The position numbers and the translations under genes were made by a program. The notes under the pieces were generated by a model that saw only the letters and a list, made by a program, of their open reading frames with translations, was not told the origin of the DNA and made no database searches. 64,000 nucleotides of DNA, taken from contig NZ_JAUSYB010000001.1 of the NCBI RefSeq assembly GCF_030816505.1, positions 2,790,001 to 2,854,000 on the forward strand, given 5' to 3'. Below are positions 53,462 through 61,643 of this stretch, piece by piece (position 1 is the stretch's first letter; each line of letters opens with the position of its first letter). Source of the stretch: Microbacterium sp. W4I20 (GTDB taxonomy: Bacteria > Actinomycetota > Actinomycetes > Actinomycetales > Microbacteriaceae).

Positions 53462-53540
53462 GCGTCGGGCTGAGAACTCTTCGTCGGGCTGAGGTCTGCG
53501 GCTGGATCCTCAGCCCACGCGTGCGTTCTCAGCCCGACGC
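53462..53540. repeat. family B nested cruciform, copy 3
   Basis: Outer 16-base arms GCGTCGGGCTGAGAAC (53462-53477) and their exact inverse (53525-53540) enclose a second inverted pair, GTCGGGCTGAGG (53483-53494) with CCTCAGCCCAC (53508-53518). The element starts nine bases after the cupin stop codon. It lies between convergent operons. Confidence 0.85.
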
Positions 53541-53591
53541 TGTGGGCGCACAAGGCCACGACCGACCGCCCGACCGACGCAGAACCCGCGC

Positions 53592-55505
53592 TCAGCCCTG
53601 CCCGCCCTGCAGCCTCTCGCGCAACTCGTCGAGTCGCACGGCGATGCCGAGCCGGAACATCCGCTCGTCGTCGCGCCAGTCCGCGCCGAGCACGTGGTCG
53701 AGGCGGTCGAGCCGCTGCAGGATCGTGTTGGTGTGGAAGTTGAGGGCTCTCGCGGTGCGGGTGGGGCTCGCGTTGTTGCGCACGAACGCGCGGAGCGTGC
53801 CGATCAGGTCGGCGTTGCGCTCGGCGTCGTACTGCCGCACGGCGCCGATCGTGTCGCGCAGGAACGACGACAGCCCGTGGGCGTCGGTGTCGAGCACGGC
53901 CGAGTAGGGGAGGAAGTCCTCGACGTGCGCGGTGAGGTCGGTGAGTTCGAGCGCCGCGAGCAGACGAGCCGTGCGCCGGGCGGACAGGAACGCCGCGGGC
54001 AGCGGCCCCTTCGCCGGCGGGGGCACGACGACCGCGACCGATCCCTGGATGGCGGATGCGACCTGCGTGCGCAGCCGGTCGGGCTGGACCTCGCCGCGCC
54101 CGCCCGCATACGCGGCGACGACGAATCCGCGGTACTCGCCGACCAGGACGCGATCGTCGAACTGCCGCATGACCGCTCGCGCCGCGGGGGTCTGCTGGTC
54201 TCCCGCGACGGCCAGTACCAGGAGCGAGTCGAGCGCGGCGAGGTCGACGCCGAGCCGGCGGGCGCGTCGCTCGACGTCGGCCCGCCGCTCCGGGACGTCG
54301 TCGAGGATGTCGGCGATCAGCTCGCTGCGCACGCGATGATCGGCACCGGATGCCGCCTCCTGCTGCAGTTCGAGCAGGGCGCCGACCTGGGCCGCCCGTT
54401 CGATCGTGCGGAGGTCGACCGCACCGAGCTCGAAGTCGCCGTCGCCGAGCAGCAGCGCCCCGAAGTGGCGGCTGCCCGCGGTGAGGGCCGACACCGCCCG
54501 GACACCGCTCCCGGCGACCGGCACGCAGTGACCGTGACGGCGGCTCTCGGCGAGGGCGTCGCGCACCGGCTCGTCGAGCGACAGCATCCCGGGGGAGAGG
54601 GGCAGCCCCGCCGCGGCGATCACGTTCTCCTGCGCGTCGATGATCGCCACCGCGCGGCCGAGCGCCGAGGCGAGCGTCTCGGCGACCGGGCCGAAACCGC
54701 CCCCGGCGAGCACGGCCTGCACGAGCTCCTGATGCACGGTGTTCGCGCGATCGCGCTCGACCAGGTGTGCCGTGAGGCTCTCGAGGGTGCGACGGCTGGC
54801 GTCTTCGGAGAGCTGCAGGTCGCGCAGCGTCTGGGTCGTCTGCAGGATGACGGACGCGTGGTCGGCGACGGCCGACAGCAGTGCGACCTCGTCGGGGGAG
54901 AAGCTCTTCTTCTCGCGGTTCGCGACGAAGAGCACGCCGAGCACGTCGTCGCTGGTCAGCATCGGAACGCCCAGCAGTGAGACCAGGCCCTCCGCCGAGA
55001 CCGCGTCGTCGATGCCCGCGTCGTGCCGGTCGGCGGCGTAGGCGGTGTAGTCGGCGACCCAGTGCGCGGTGCGCGACTCGACGACGACGCTGGCGAGCCC
55101 GCGTCCCGGCGGCACCCGGAGCGTCTGGAACGACGCGCTCACCGACCCGCTCGTCTCGCGGACCCGCAGCTCCCGCGTGTCCGGATCGAACTCCGAGAGG
55201 TAGGCCAGGTCGACGCCCATCATCTCCCTGGCGCGCTGTACCAGCCGCGCGAGCACGGCGTCGCTGTCGCGCAGCTCGGCCAGCTCCCTGGCGCTGGAGA
55301 ACAGCGCGGTCAGCTCGTGCTCGCGGCGCCGCAGGCGCGACAGCTCGCGCTGCGCACGCCCGACCCGCTCCGCCAACGCGGTGGCGGCATCGTCGGTCGC
55401 GCCCAGACGCTGCAGCGCATCGCTGACCGCGGTGGGTCCGACCAGCTCGGGGTCGTACGCGGCGTCGAGCAGCGCGGCGATCGCTTCGGTGTCCTCGGGC
55501 ATCAC
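53592..55505 (-). CDS. GAF-domain PucR-family transcriptional regulator
   Basis: A 637-residue regulator. A GAF sensor domain (about 70-215, TSDDVLGVLFVANREKKSFSPDEVALLSAVADHASVIL) is followed by a middle GGDEF-like/CdaR domain and a C-terminal PucR HTH (AFVRNNASPTRTARALNFHTNTILQRLDRLDHVLG). Such proteins activate catabolic genes when an aromatic or other ligand binds. The start is GTG 55505 or ATG 55502. Thirty bases separate it from the hydrolase gene upstream on the same strand. It likely controls the divergent HMG-CoA cluster or the peptide operon. Confidence 0.87.
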   Translation of the reverse strand: MMPEDTEAIAALLDAAYDPELVGPTAVSDALQRLGATDDAATALAERVGRAQRELSRLRRREHELTALFSSARELAELRDSDAVLARLVQRAREMMGVDLAYLSEFDPDTRELRVRETSGSVSASFQTLRVPPGRGLASVVVESRTAHWVADYTAYAADRHDAGIDDAVSAEGLVSLLGVPMLTSDDVLGVLFVANREKKSFSPDEVALLSAVADHASVILQTTQTLRDLQLSEDASRRTLESLTAHLVERDRANTVHQELVQAVLAGGGFGPVAETLASALGRAVAIIDAQENVIAAAGLPLSPGMLSLDEPVRDALAESRRHGHCVPVAGSGVRAVSALTAGSRHFGALLLGDGDFELGAVDLRTIERAAQVGALLELQQEAASGADHRVRSELIADILDDVPERRADVERRARRLGVDLAALDSLLVLAVAGDQQTPAARAVMRQFDDRVLVGEYRGFVVAAYAGGRGEVQPDRLRTQVASAIQGSVAVVVPPPAKGPLPAAFLSARRTARLLAALELTDLTAHVEDFLPYSAVLDTDAHGLSSFLRDTIGAVRQYDAERNADLIGTLRAFVRNNASPTRTARALNFHTNTILQRLDRLDHVLGADWRDDERMFRLGIAVRLDELRERLQGGQG

Positions 55506-55535
55506 TTCACTGTACGGCGCGATGTGCGACCCGCG

Positions 55536-56387
55536 TCAGCGGGCGGCGACGGCATCCGCTCTGGCGGCCGTCCGCAGGAGAGCTGCGGCGAGGTCGGGCC
55601 ACAGCTCGTGCGGGATGAGGTGCCCCATGTCGGCGTGCACCTGCAGCTCGGCGCCGGGGATCGCCTCGGCGATGTCGACGGCCGACGCCCAGTGCAGCAC
55701 GTCATCCTCCCGGCCGTGGAAGACGACGGTCGGCACGGTCACGGCCGTCAGCGACTCCAGCCGTTCCGGCGCGCGGAACAGCGCCGCCCACTGCCGCCAG
55801 AAGCCCTCGGGGAAGTACCCGCGGTCGTACGCTTCGCCGGCGGCTGCACGGTGCCACTCGACCTGCGGATCGAAGGAGCCGAGCCGGGTCGACTCGGCGT
55901 AGAGCCCGGCGAACTCCACCGCCTGCTCGCGCGAGACGCGCATCGGAGGAGTGCTCAGGTCGGGCCGCTCGTGCAGCACGTACCGCGGCGACTGCCCGGG
56001 GATGGTCGAGAGCAGCCCGAGGCTCAGAACGCGCTCCGGATGCTGGATCGCCAGCATCTGCGCCATCATCCCGCCCATCGAGTGCCCCGCGACGTGGGCC
56101 GCGGCGACGCCGAGGTCGTCGAGGATCCGCAGCACGTCCTCCGCCATGTCGGACAGGTCGTACCCGCCGTCGAAGTCATCGTCGCCGCCGAAGCGCGCCG
56201 AGAACCCGGTGTCGCGGTTGTCGAAGCGCACCACGCGCAGGCCGCCTTCGGTCAGCATCCGGATGAATCGCGGGTCCCACGAGAGCAGCTGCGCGCCGCC
56301 GCCCGAGATGAGCACGAGCACCGGGGCGTCGTCGTCGCCGAACACCTCGTAGTAGAGGCGCACATCGGCGGCTTCGGTGTAGGGCAT
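55536..56387 (-). CDS. alpha/beta-hydrolase
   Basis: A 283-residue hydrolase: oxyanion region LISGGGAQ, nucleophile in VAGHSMGGMMAQ, acid Asp in FHGREDDVLHW and a final His in HADMGHLIPHE. The lid region is short. It might hydrolyse an ester or lactone, for example a mevalonolactone or another ester feeding the divergent HMG-CoA operon (inference). It is read away from mvaA. Confidence 0.82.
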   Translation of the reverse strand: MPYTEAADVRLYYEVFGDDDAPVLVLISGGGAQLLSWDPRFIRMLTEGGLRVVRFDNRDTGFSARFGGDDDFDGGYDLSDMAEDVLRILDDLGVAAAHVAGHSMGGMMAQMLAIQHPERVLSLGLLSTIPGQSPRYVLHERPDLSTPPMRVSREQAVEFAGLYAESTRLGSFDPQVEWHRAAAGEAYDRGYFPEGFWRQWAALFRAPERLESLTAVTVPTVVFHGREDDVLHWASAVDIAEAIPGAELQVHADMGHLIPHELWPDLAAALLRTAARADAVAAR

Positions 56388-56465
56388 CGGATCTCCTCAC
56401 GCGCAGCGGACGCGAGCGACCGCGGTCCGGGATGTGGTGCGAGTCTAGGTCGGCCACCGCCGCAG

Positions 56466-56482
56466 GCGGATGTGTCATCCGC
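56466..56482. promoter_or_regulatory. 17-base palindromic operator candidate
   Basis: GCGGATGTGTCATCCGC is a perfect 7-base inverted repeat with a 3-base centre in the divergent region between the hydrolase and mvaA genes. It is a plausible site for the PucR regulator. A TAGTGT at about 56552 may be the mvaA -10. Confidence 0.4.
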
Positions 56483-56599
56483 ATACAGCGAGACGCATGC
56501 GGTGAGCTTTCCACCCATCGTCGCTCGCCGGTGGCCGCTCCTAGTGTCGAGGTGACCACAGCGCCGAGGATCCGGATGCTGTCACGAAAGAAGGTGGCG

Positions 56600-57880
56600 A
56601 TGTCGACCAACAGCCGAATCTCCGGTCTGCGTGACCACACGCCCGACGAGCGGCTCGCTCTCGTCGCGCGCAGCGCGGAGCTCGACCCCGACGTGCTCGA
56701 CGCGCTCCGGCCCGACGGTGGGCTCGGCCTCGCCCAGGCCGATCACATGATCGAGAACGTCGTCGGCATGATCGGCATCCCCGTCGGCGTCGCCACGAAC
56801 TTCACGATCGACGGTCAGGATCGCCTGATCCCGATGGCCACCGAGGAGCCGAGCGTCGTCGCGGCCGCCTCGAACGCGGCCCGCATGGCGCGGGCGCACG
56901 GCGGTTTCACCACCTCGTACACCGGCGATGTGATGATCGCGCAGATCCAGGTGCTCGACGCGGTCGACCCGCACGGCACCCGGTTCGCGCTGCTCGAGGC
57001 GAAGGACGAGCTGCTCGCGCTCGCGAACGAGCAGGACCCGATGCTGGTGTCGGTCGGCGGCGGCGCCTTCGACATCTCGGTGCGCGTGCTCCCCACCCGC
57101 GCCGGGGTGCAGGTCATCCTGCACTTGCACGTCGACGTGCGCGACGCGATGGGCGCGAACGCCGTGAACACGATGGCCGAGGCGATCGCGCCGCGCATCG
57201 CCGAGGTCGCGGGCACGCGCACGCTGCTGCGCATCCTGACCAACAAGGCCGAGCTGCGCGTCACCCGCGCCCGCGCCGTGTTCGACGCCGAACTGCTCGG
57301 CGGGGCGCAGGTGGTCGACGACATCGTCGCCGCGAGCGCCTTCGCCGAGGCCGACCCGTACCGGGCGGCGACCCACAACAAGGGCATCATGAACGGCATC
57401 ACCGCAGTGGTGCTCGCGACCGGCAACGACACCCGCGCGGTCGAGTCGGGCTGCCACTCGCACGCCGCCCGCAGCGGGCAGTACGCGGCGCTGTCGCAGT
57501 TCGAGAAGGATGCCGACGGCAACCTCGTCGGCACCCTCGAGGTTCCCCTCGCGGTCGGTCTCGTCGGCGGCGCGACCCGCGCCCACCCGACGGCCCAGGC
57601 ATCCGTGAAGCTTCTCGGCGTGCAGACCGCGCGGGAGCTCGCCGCCGTGATCGCCGCGGTCGGGCTCGCGCAGAACCTCGCCGCGTGCCGGGCGCTCGCC
57701 GCCGAGGGCATCCAGCGCGGCCACATGACCCTGCACGCCCGCACGATCGCCGCGAGTGCCGGCGCCGAGGTCGACGAGATCGGCGCGGTCGCCGCGCGCA
57801 TCGTCGCCGACCGCCGCATCCGCGTCGAGTACGCGAAGGAAGTGCTCGAGGAGCTGCGGGCCGGCGGAGCGGGCGCATGA
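56600..57880 (+). CDS. mvaA: class II (degradative-type) HMG-CoA reductase
   Basis: A 426-residue enzyme interconverting HMG-CoA and mevalonate. Catalytic residues are visible in their class II settings: E83 in TEEPSVV, K261 in THNKGIMNG, D277 in TGNDT and H375 in RGHMTLHAR; E52 is in ENVVG. Spacing matches the Pseudomonas mevalonii enzyme. In a cluster with HMG-CoA lyase it should run oxidatively, mevalonate to HMG-CoA. ATG 56600 has AAGAAGG upstream. It overlaps the next gene by ATGA. Confidence 0.92.
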   Translation: MSTNSRISGLRDHTPDERLALVARSAELDPDVLDALRPDGGLGLAQADHMIENVVGMIGIPVGVATNFTIDGQDRLIPMATEEPSVVAAASNAARMARAHGGFTTSYTGDVMIAQIQVLDAVDPHGTRFALLEAKDELLALANEQDPMLVSVGGGAFDISVRVLPTRAGVQVILHLHVDVRDAMGANAVNTMAEAIAPRIAEVAGTRTLLRILTNKAELRVTRARAVFDAELLGGAQVVDDIVAASAFAEADPYRAATHNKGIMNGITAVVLATGNDTRAVESGCHSHAARSGQYAALSQFEKDADGNLVGTLEVPLAVGLVGGATRAHPTAQASVKLLGVQTARELAAVIAAVGLAQNLAACRALAAEGIQRGHMTLHARTIAASAGAEVDEIGAVAARIVADRRIRVEYAKEVLEELRAGGAGA

Positions 57881-58854
57881 GCGTTCCCGCCCCGACCGTG
57901 ATCCGCCAGGACGGCCTGCCCTCCCGGGTGACCGTGTTCGAGGTCGGTCCGCGCGACGGTCTGCAGGCCGAGACCGACATCATCCCCGCCGACATCAAGA
58001 CGCAGCTCTGCCGCCGGCTGTACGCCGCGGGCAGCCGCGACCTCGAGGTCACGAGCTTCGTGCCGCCGACCTGGATCCCGCAGCTCGCCGACGCCGAGGA
58101 GGTCGTCGCCGGCCTCGAGGTGCCGGAAGGTGCCCGCGCGGTGGGCCTCGTGCCGAACCTCCGCGGCCTGCAGCGCGCGATCGACGCCGGCATCCGCGAG
58201 GTCTCGGTCGTCGTCAGCGCCACCGAGTCGTTTGCGCAGGCGAACCTCAACACCACCAGGGCGGGCGCGATCGACCGGGCCGTCGAGGTCATCGGCGCGG
58301 CGACCGCGCAGGGCATCCTGGTGCGCGGCTACGTCTCGATGGTGTTCGGCGACCCCTGGGAGGGGTCGGTCTCTCCGGATGCCGTCGTCGAGGCGGCCGC
58401 CGCGCTCCACCAGGCGGGCGCGCGCACCATCGCCCTCAGCGACACGATCGGCGTCGCCACCCCCGGCCACACCGTCGGGGTGATCGAGGAGGCCCTCGCC
58501 GTCGGCATCCCCGTCTCGGCGATCGCCCTGCACCTGCACGACACCTACGGGCAGTCGCTGGCCAACGTGCACGCCGCGCTGCAGTACGGCGTCGCCGAGT
58601 TCGACGCGTCGGTCGGCGGTCTCGGTCGGTGCCCGTACGCGAAGGGCGCGACCGGTAACCTCGCCACAGAGGACCTCGTGTGGATGCTGCACGGGCTCGG
58701 CATCGAGACCGGACTCGATCTCGGTGCCCTGGCCGCGACCACGCTCTGGCTCTCACGCATCCGCAACGTGCGCCCGGCGTCGAATGTCGCCCGGGCGTTC
58801 GCGGCGGCCGGAATCGATGCTCCCGAACCCGCCCAGGAGGTCACGCCCGCATGA
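57877..58854 (+). CDS. mvaB: hydroxymethylglutaryl-CoA lyase
   Basis: A 325-residue TIM-barrel lyase that splits HMG-CoA into acetyl-CoA and acetoacetate. It has EVGPRDGLQ at the start, metal ligands in LHLHDTYGQ, and the catalytic Cys in GGLGRCPYAKGATGNLATED. The usual GGCPYAPGASGN is slightly altered (R for G, K for P), so a related substrate such as citramalyl-CoA remains possible. It is coupled to mvaA and to the CoA-transferase (ATGA). Confidence 0.92.
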   Translation: MSVPAPTVIRQDGLPSRVTVFEVGPRDGLQAETDIIPADIKTQLCRRLYAAGSRDLEVTSFVPPTWIPQLADAEEVVAGLEVPEGARAVGLVPNLRGLQRAIDAGIREVSVVVSATESFAQANLNTTRAGAIDRAVEVIGAATAQGILVRGYVSMVFGDPWEGSVSPDAVVEAAAALHQAGARTIALSDTIGVATPGHTVGVIEEALAVGIPVSAIALHLHDTYGQSLANVHAALQYGVAEFDASVGGLGRCPYAKGATGNLATEDLVWMLHGLGIETGLDLGALAATTLWLSRIRNVRPASNVARAFAAAGIDAPEPAQEVTPA

Positions 58855-60080
58855 TCGACACCACGCTCCCCGCACCCGGTGCGCTCGCCGGGGTCACCGT
58901 GATCGACCTGTCGCGCGTGCTGGCCGGCCCGTACGCCGCGCAGATGCTCGCCGACCTCGGGGCGACCGTGATCAAGGTCGAGAACCCGCGGGACCCCGAC
59001 GTGTCGCGCGGCTTCCCGCCGTACCTCACCGACGGCGACGAGGAGTTCAGCGCCTACTACGCCCAGTACAACCGCGGGAAGCTCGGCATGGGACTCGACC
59101 TCGCCACCCCCGAGGGCAAGGAGGTGCTGAAGGACCTGGTCCGGAACGCCGACGTGCTGGTCGAGAACTTCCGCCCCGGCACCATGGAGAAGCTCGGCGT
59201 GGGATACGAGGTGCTGCGCGAGGTCAACCCGCGGCTCGTCTACACCGCGATCTCCGGCTACGGCCGCACCGGGTCGCGCAGCAAGCGCCCCGCCTTCGAC
59301 AACACCGCGCAGGCGGCGGGCGGCATCTGGTCGATGAACGGCTACGCCGAGCATCCGCCCGTCCGCGTGGGCGTCACGATCGGCGACCTCTCCGCCACCC
59401 TGTTCGCGGTCGTCGGCACGCTCGCCGCGCTCCGTCACGCCGAGGCGACCGGCGAGGGTCAGGTGGTCGACGTCGCCCAGGTCGACAGCATCGTCGCGCT
59501 CACCGAGACCGCGGTCGTCGACTACACCGTGAACGGTACGGTGGCCTCACCGCAGGGGAACGCGCACGCGTGGGTGCGGCCGTATGAGCTGTTCGACTGC
59601 GCCGACGGGCAGGTCTTCTTCGGCGCGTACACCGACAAGCTCTGGAACGCGAGCTGCGACCTGTTCGGCACGCCCGAGCACAAGGACGACCCCGAGATCG
59701 ACACCATGCGCAAGCGGTTCGAGACCGAGGTGTATGAGCGCCGGGTCAAGCCGATCGTGGCGGGCTGGCTCGCCTCGCGCACCAAGAAGGAGCTCGAGGA
59801 GCTCGCCGGCGACGTCGTGCCGCTCACCGCGGTGAAGACGATCGGCGAGGTGGTCGAGGACCCGGGAACCGCCGAGCGCGACATGATCGTCGAGGCCGAC
59901 TACGGCGACCTGGGCGTGCTGCGCATGTTCGGCCAGCCGATCAAGCTCTCGGCGACGCCGGCGATCCCGTCCCGCACGGCCAACCGCTTCGCCGAGCATG
60001 CCGACCAGGTGCTCACGCAGTTCGCCGGCTACGACGCCTCCCGCATCGCCGAGCTGCGTGCCGCAGGAGCACTTCCGTGA
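58851..60080 (+). CDS. class III (CaiB/BaiF) CoA-transferase
   Basis: A 409-residue CoA-transferase. DLSRVLAGPYAAQMLADLGATVIKVENP is the N-terminal hallmark; the catalytic Asp probably lies in FDNTAQAAGG. It moves CoA between carboxylates, for example onto mevalonate, HMG or a dicarboxylate using acetyl- or succinyl-CoA. Its start overlaps the mvaB stop; its stop overlaps the next GTG. Placed in a mvaA-mvaB operon it could activate mevalonate to mevalonyl-CoA (inference). Confidence 0.9.
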   Translation: MIDTTLPAPGALAGVTVIDLSRVLAGPYAAQMLADLGATVIKVENPRDPDVSRGFPPYLTDGDEEFSAYYAQYNRGKLGMGLDLATPEGKEVLKDLVRNADVLVENFRPGTMEKLGVGYEVLREVNPRLVYTAISGYGRTGSRSKRPAFDNTAQAAGGIWSMNGYAEHPPVRVGVTIGDLSATLFAVVGTLAALRHAEATGEGQVVDVAQVDSIVALTETAVVDYTVNGTVASPQGNAHAWVRPYELFDCADGQVFFGAYTDKLWNASCDLFGTPEHKDDPEIDTMRKRFETEVYERRVKPIVAGWLASRTKKELEELAGDVVPLTAVKTIGEVVEDPGTAERDMIVEADYGDLGVLRMFGQPIKLSATPAIPSRTANRFAEHADQVLTQFAGYDASRIAELRAAGALP

Positions 60081-60925
60081 GTGCTCCCACGAGCCCGTCC
60101 GCCAGCGAAGTCCGTACCGAGCGGATCGCGGCATCCACCGTCGAGGCCTATCGCGGCACCTTCGCCGCCGTCGATCCGGCGCTTGCCGACGGCGATGTGC
60201 TGCCGGCCGGCTGGGAGGGCGTCTTCTTCCCGTTCGATGCCGCGCTCGCCGACCTGCGCGCCGACGGCACGCCCGCCCGCGACGGCATCATCCCCGAGAT
60301 CGACCTGCCGCGGCGGATGTATGCGGGCGAGACGACGGAGTTCCTGCGCCCCATCCGCGTGGGTGACGACGTCACGCGCACCGCGTCGCTCGGCAGCATC
60401 GTGGAGAAGAACGGTGCCCGCGGACGCCTGGTCTTCGTCGACGTCGAGCGCGAGTACGCGGTGGGCGGCGAGACGGCCGTGAGCACGGTCTGGCACGACG
60501 TCTTCCTCGAGGCGGCGGATCCGGATGCTCCGGCGCGGACGCCCCGGCCCGACCCGGCCGTCGTGGCCGAGGCCGACTGGCAGGAAGAGCTGACTCTCGA
60601 CGCGCGGCAGCTGTTCCGCTTCTCGGCGCTCACGTTCAACACGCACCTCATCCACTACGACCGCGCCTGGGCCCGCGATGTCGAGGGGCTGCCCGACCTC
60701 CTCGTGCACGGCCCGCTCACCCGCATCCTGCTGATGGATGCTGCGCGGCGGAACACCCCGGGCCGCGTGCCCGTCCGTCTCGACGTGCGGGCGACCGCGC
60801 CGGTGCTCGTCGATCGGCCTCTGCGCATCGTCGGTCGCACGACCGGCGACACGACCCGGGTGACCGCCGTCGACTCGGACGACGTGGTGCTGGCGACCGC
60901 CGACATCACTTTTCGAATCGCGTGA
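60077..60925 (+). CDS. MaoC-like hydratase (FAS1/mesaconyl-CoA hydratase type)
   Basis: A 282-residue hot-dog fold protein. The N-terminal half has PRRMYAGETTEFLRPIRVGDDVTRTASLGSIVEKNGARGRLVFV; the C-terminal half has the hydratase motif RFSALTFNTHLIHYDRAWA, then VHGPLTRILLMDA. It adds or removes water on an enoyl-CoA such as 3-methylglutaconyl-, mesaconyl- or itaconyl-CoA. GTG 60077 overlaps the upstream stop. Its last five codons and stop lie inside the palindrome at 60909-60973. Confidence 0.85.
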   Translation: MSAPTSPSASEVRTERIAASTVEAYRGTFAAVDPALADGDVLPAGWEGVFFPFDAALADLRADGTPARDGIIPEIDLPRRMYAGETTEFLRPIRVGDDVTRTASLGSIVEKNGARGRLVFVDVEREYAVGGETAVSTVWHDVFLEAADPDAPARTPRPDPAVVAEADWQEELTLDARQLFRFSALTFNTHLIHYDRAWARDVEGLPDLLVHGPLTRILLMDAARRNTPGRVPVRLDVRATAPVLVDRPLRIVGRTTGDTTRVTAVDSDDVVLATADITFRIA

Positions 60926-60973
60926 ATGGGGTGAAGATCGCCCGTTTAGCCCCCATTCACGCGATTCGAAAAG
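60909..60973. repeat. perfect 23-bp palindrome across the end of the hydratase gene
   Basis: Arms 60909-60931 and 60951-60973 are exact inverse copies (core GAATCGCGTGAATGGGG) with a 19-base loop. It includes the stop codon of the hydratase gene and ends 32 bases before the next start. It may be a terminator-like element or a mobile palindrome. Confidence 0.9.
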
Positions 60974-61004
60974 CTGTGGACCCCACCGACGACCTGGAGC
61001 AGTG

Positions 61005-61643
61005 ATGAGACACACCCCCGACTACGTGCTCGACGATGTCGAGGCGATCCGCGCGCTCGTGCGCGAGAACCCGTGGGCGACGATCGTGACCCACGTGCCC
61101 GGCGAGGGCCTCGTCGCCTCGCACTACCCGATGCTGCTCGATGAGGATGCCGACGGCATCGTGCTCCTGAGTCATGTCGGCCGCCCCGACGAGCGGCTGC
61201 ACCGCCTCGGAGATCACGAGACCATGGTCATCATCTACGGACCGCAGGGCTACGTCTCACCCGGCTGGTACGACGTGTCACCGGCCGTGCCCACGTGGGA
61301 CTTCGCCGTGGCGCACCTGCACGGCACCCCCGAGATCCTCTCCGACGCGGAGAACCTGCAGGTGCTCGACCGCCTCGTCGCGTGGTTCGAGACCCCGCTG
61401 CCCGAGCCGTTCCTGATGCATCGCACGCTGGAGAACACCGCGTACGCGGAGCGGATCGTGCACGGCACGGTCGGATTCCGCCTGCGCGTCGACCGGTTCG
61501 AGGCGAAGAACAAGATGAGCCAGGACAAGCCCGCCGAGGTGATCGCGAAGATCGTCGCGGCGCTGCGGCGGCCCGGCCCCTACGAGAACCCGAAGCTCGC
61601 CGATCGCATCGCGAGCACCAATGGACAGGAGGTGACGGCATGA
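61005..61643 (+). CDS. PaiB-family FMN-binding protein
   Basis: A 212-residue split-barrel flavin-binding protein: NPWATIVTHVPGEGLVASHYPMLLD, HVGRPDERLHRLG and the C-terminal KNKMSQDKPAEVIAKIV are PaiB hallmarks. Some members repress sporulation genes in Bacillus; others are probable oxidoreductases. ATG 61005 has GGAG upstream; GTG 61002 is also possible. It overlaps the next gene (ATGA). Its role next to the HMG-CoA genes is unknown. Confidence 0.87.
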   Translation: MRHTPDYVLDDVEAIRALVRENPWATIVTHVPGEGLVASHYPMLLDEDADGIVLLSHVGRPDERLHRLGDHETMVIIYGPQGYVSPGWYDVSPAVPTWDFAVAHLHGTPEILSDAENLQVLDRLVAWFETPLPEPFLMHRTLENTAYAERIVHGTVGFRLRVDRFEAKNKMSQDKPAEVIAKIVAALRRPGPYENPKLADRIASTNGQEVTA

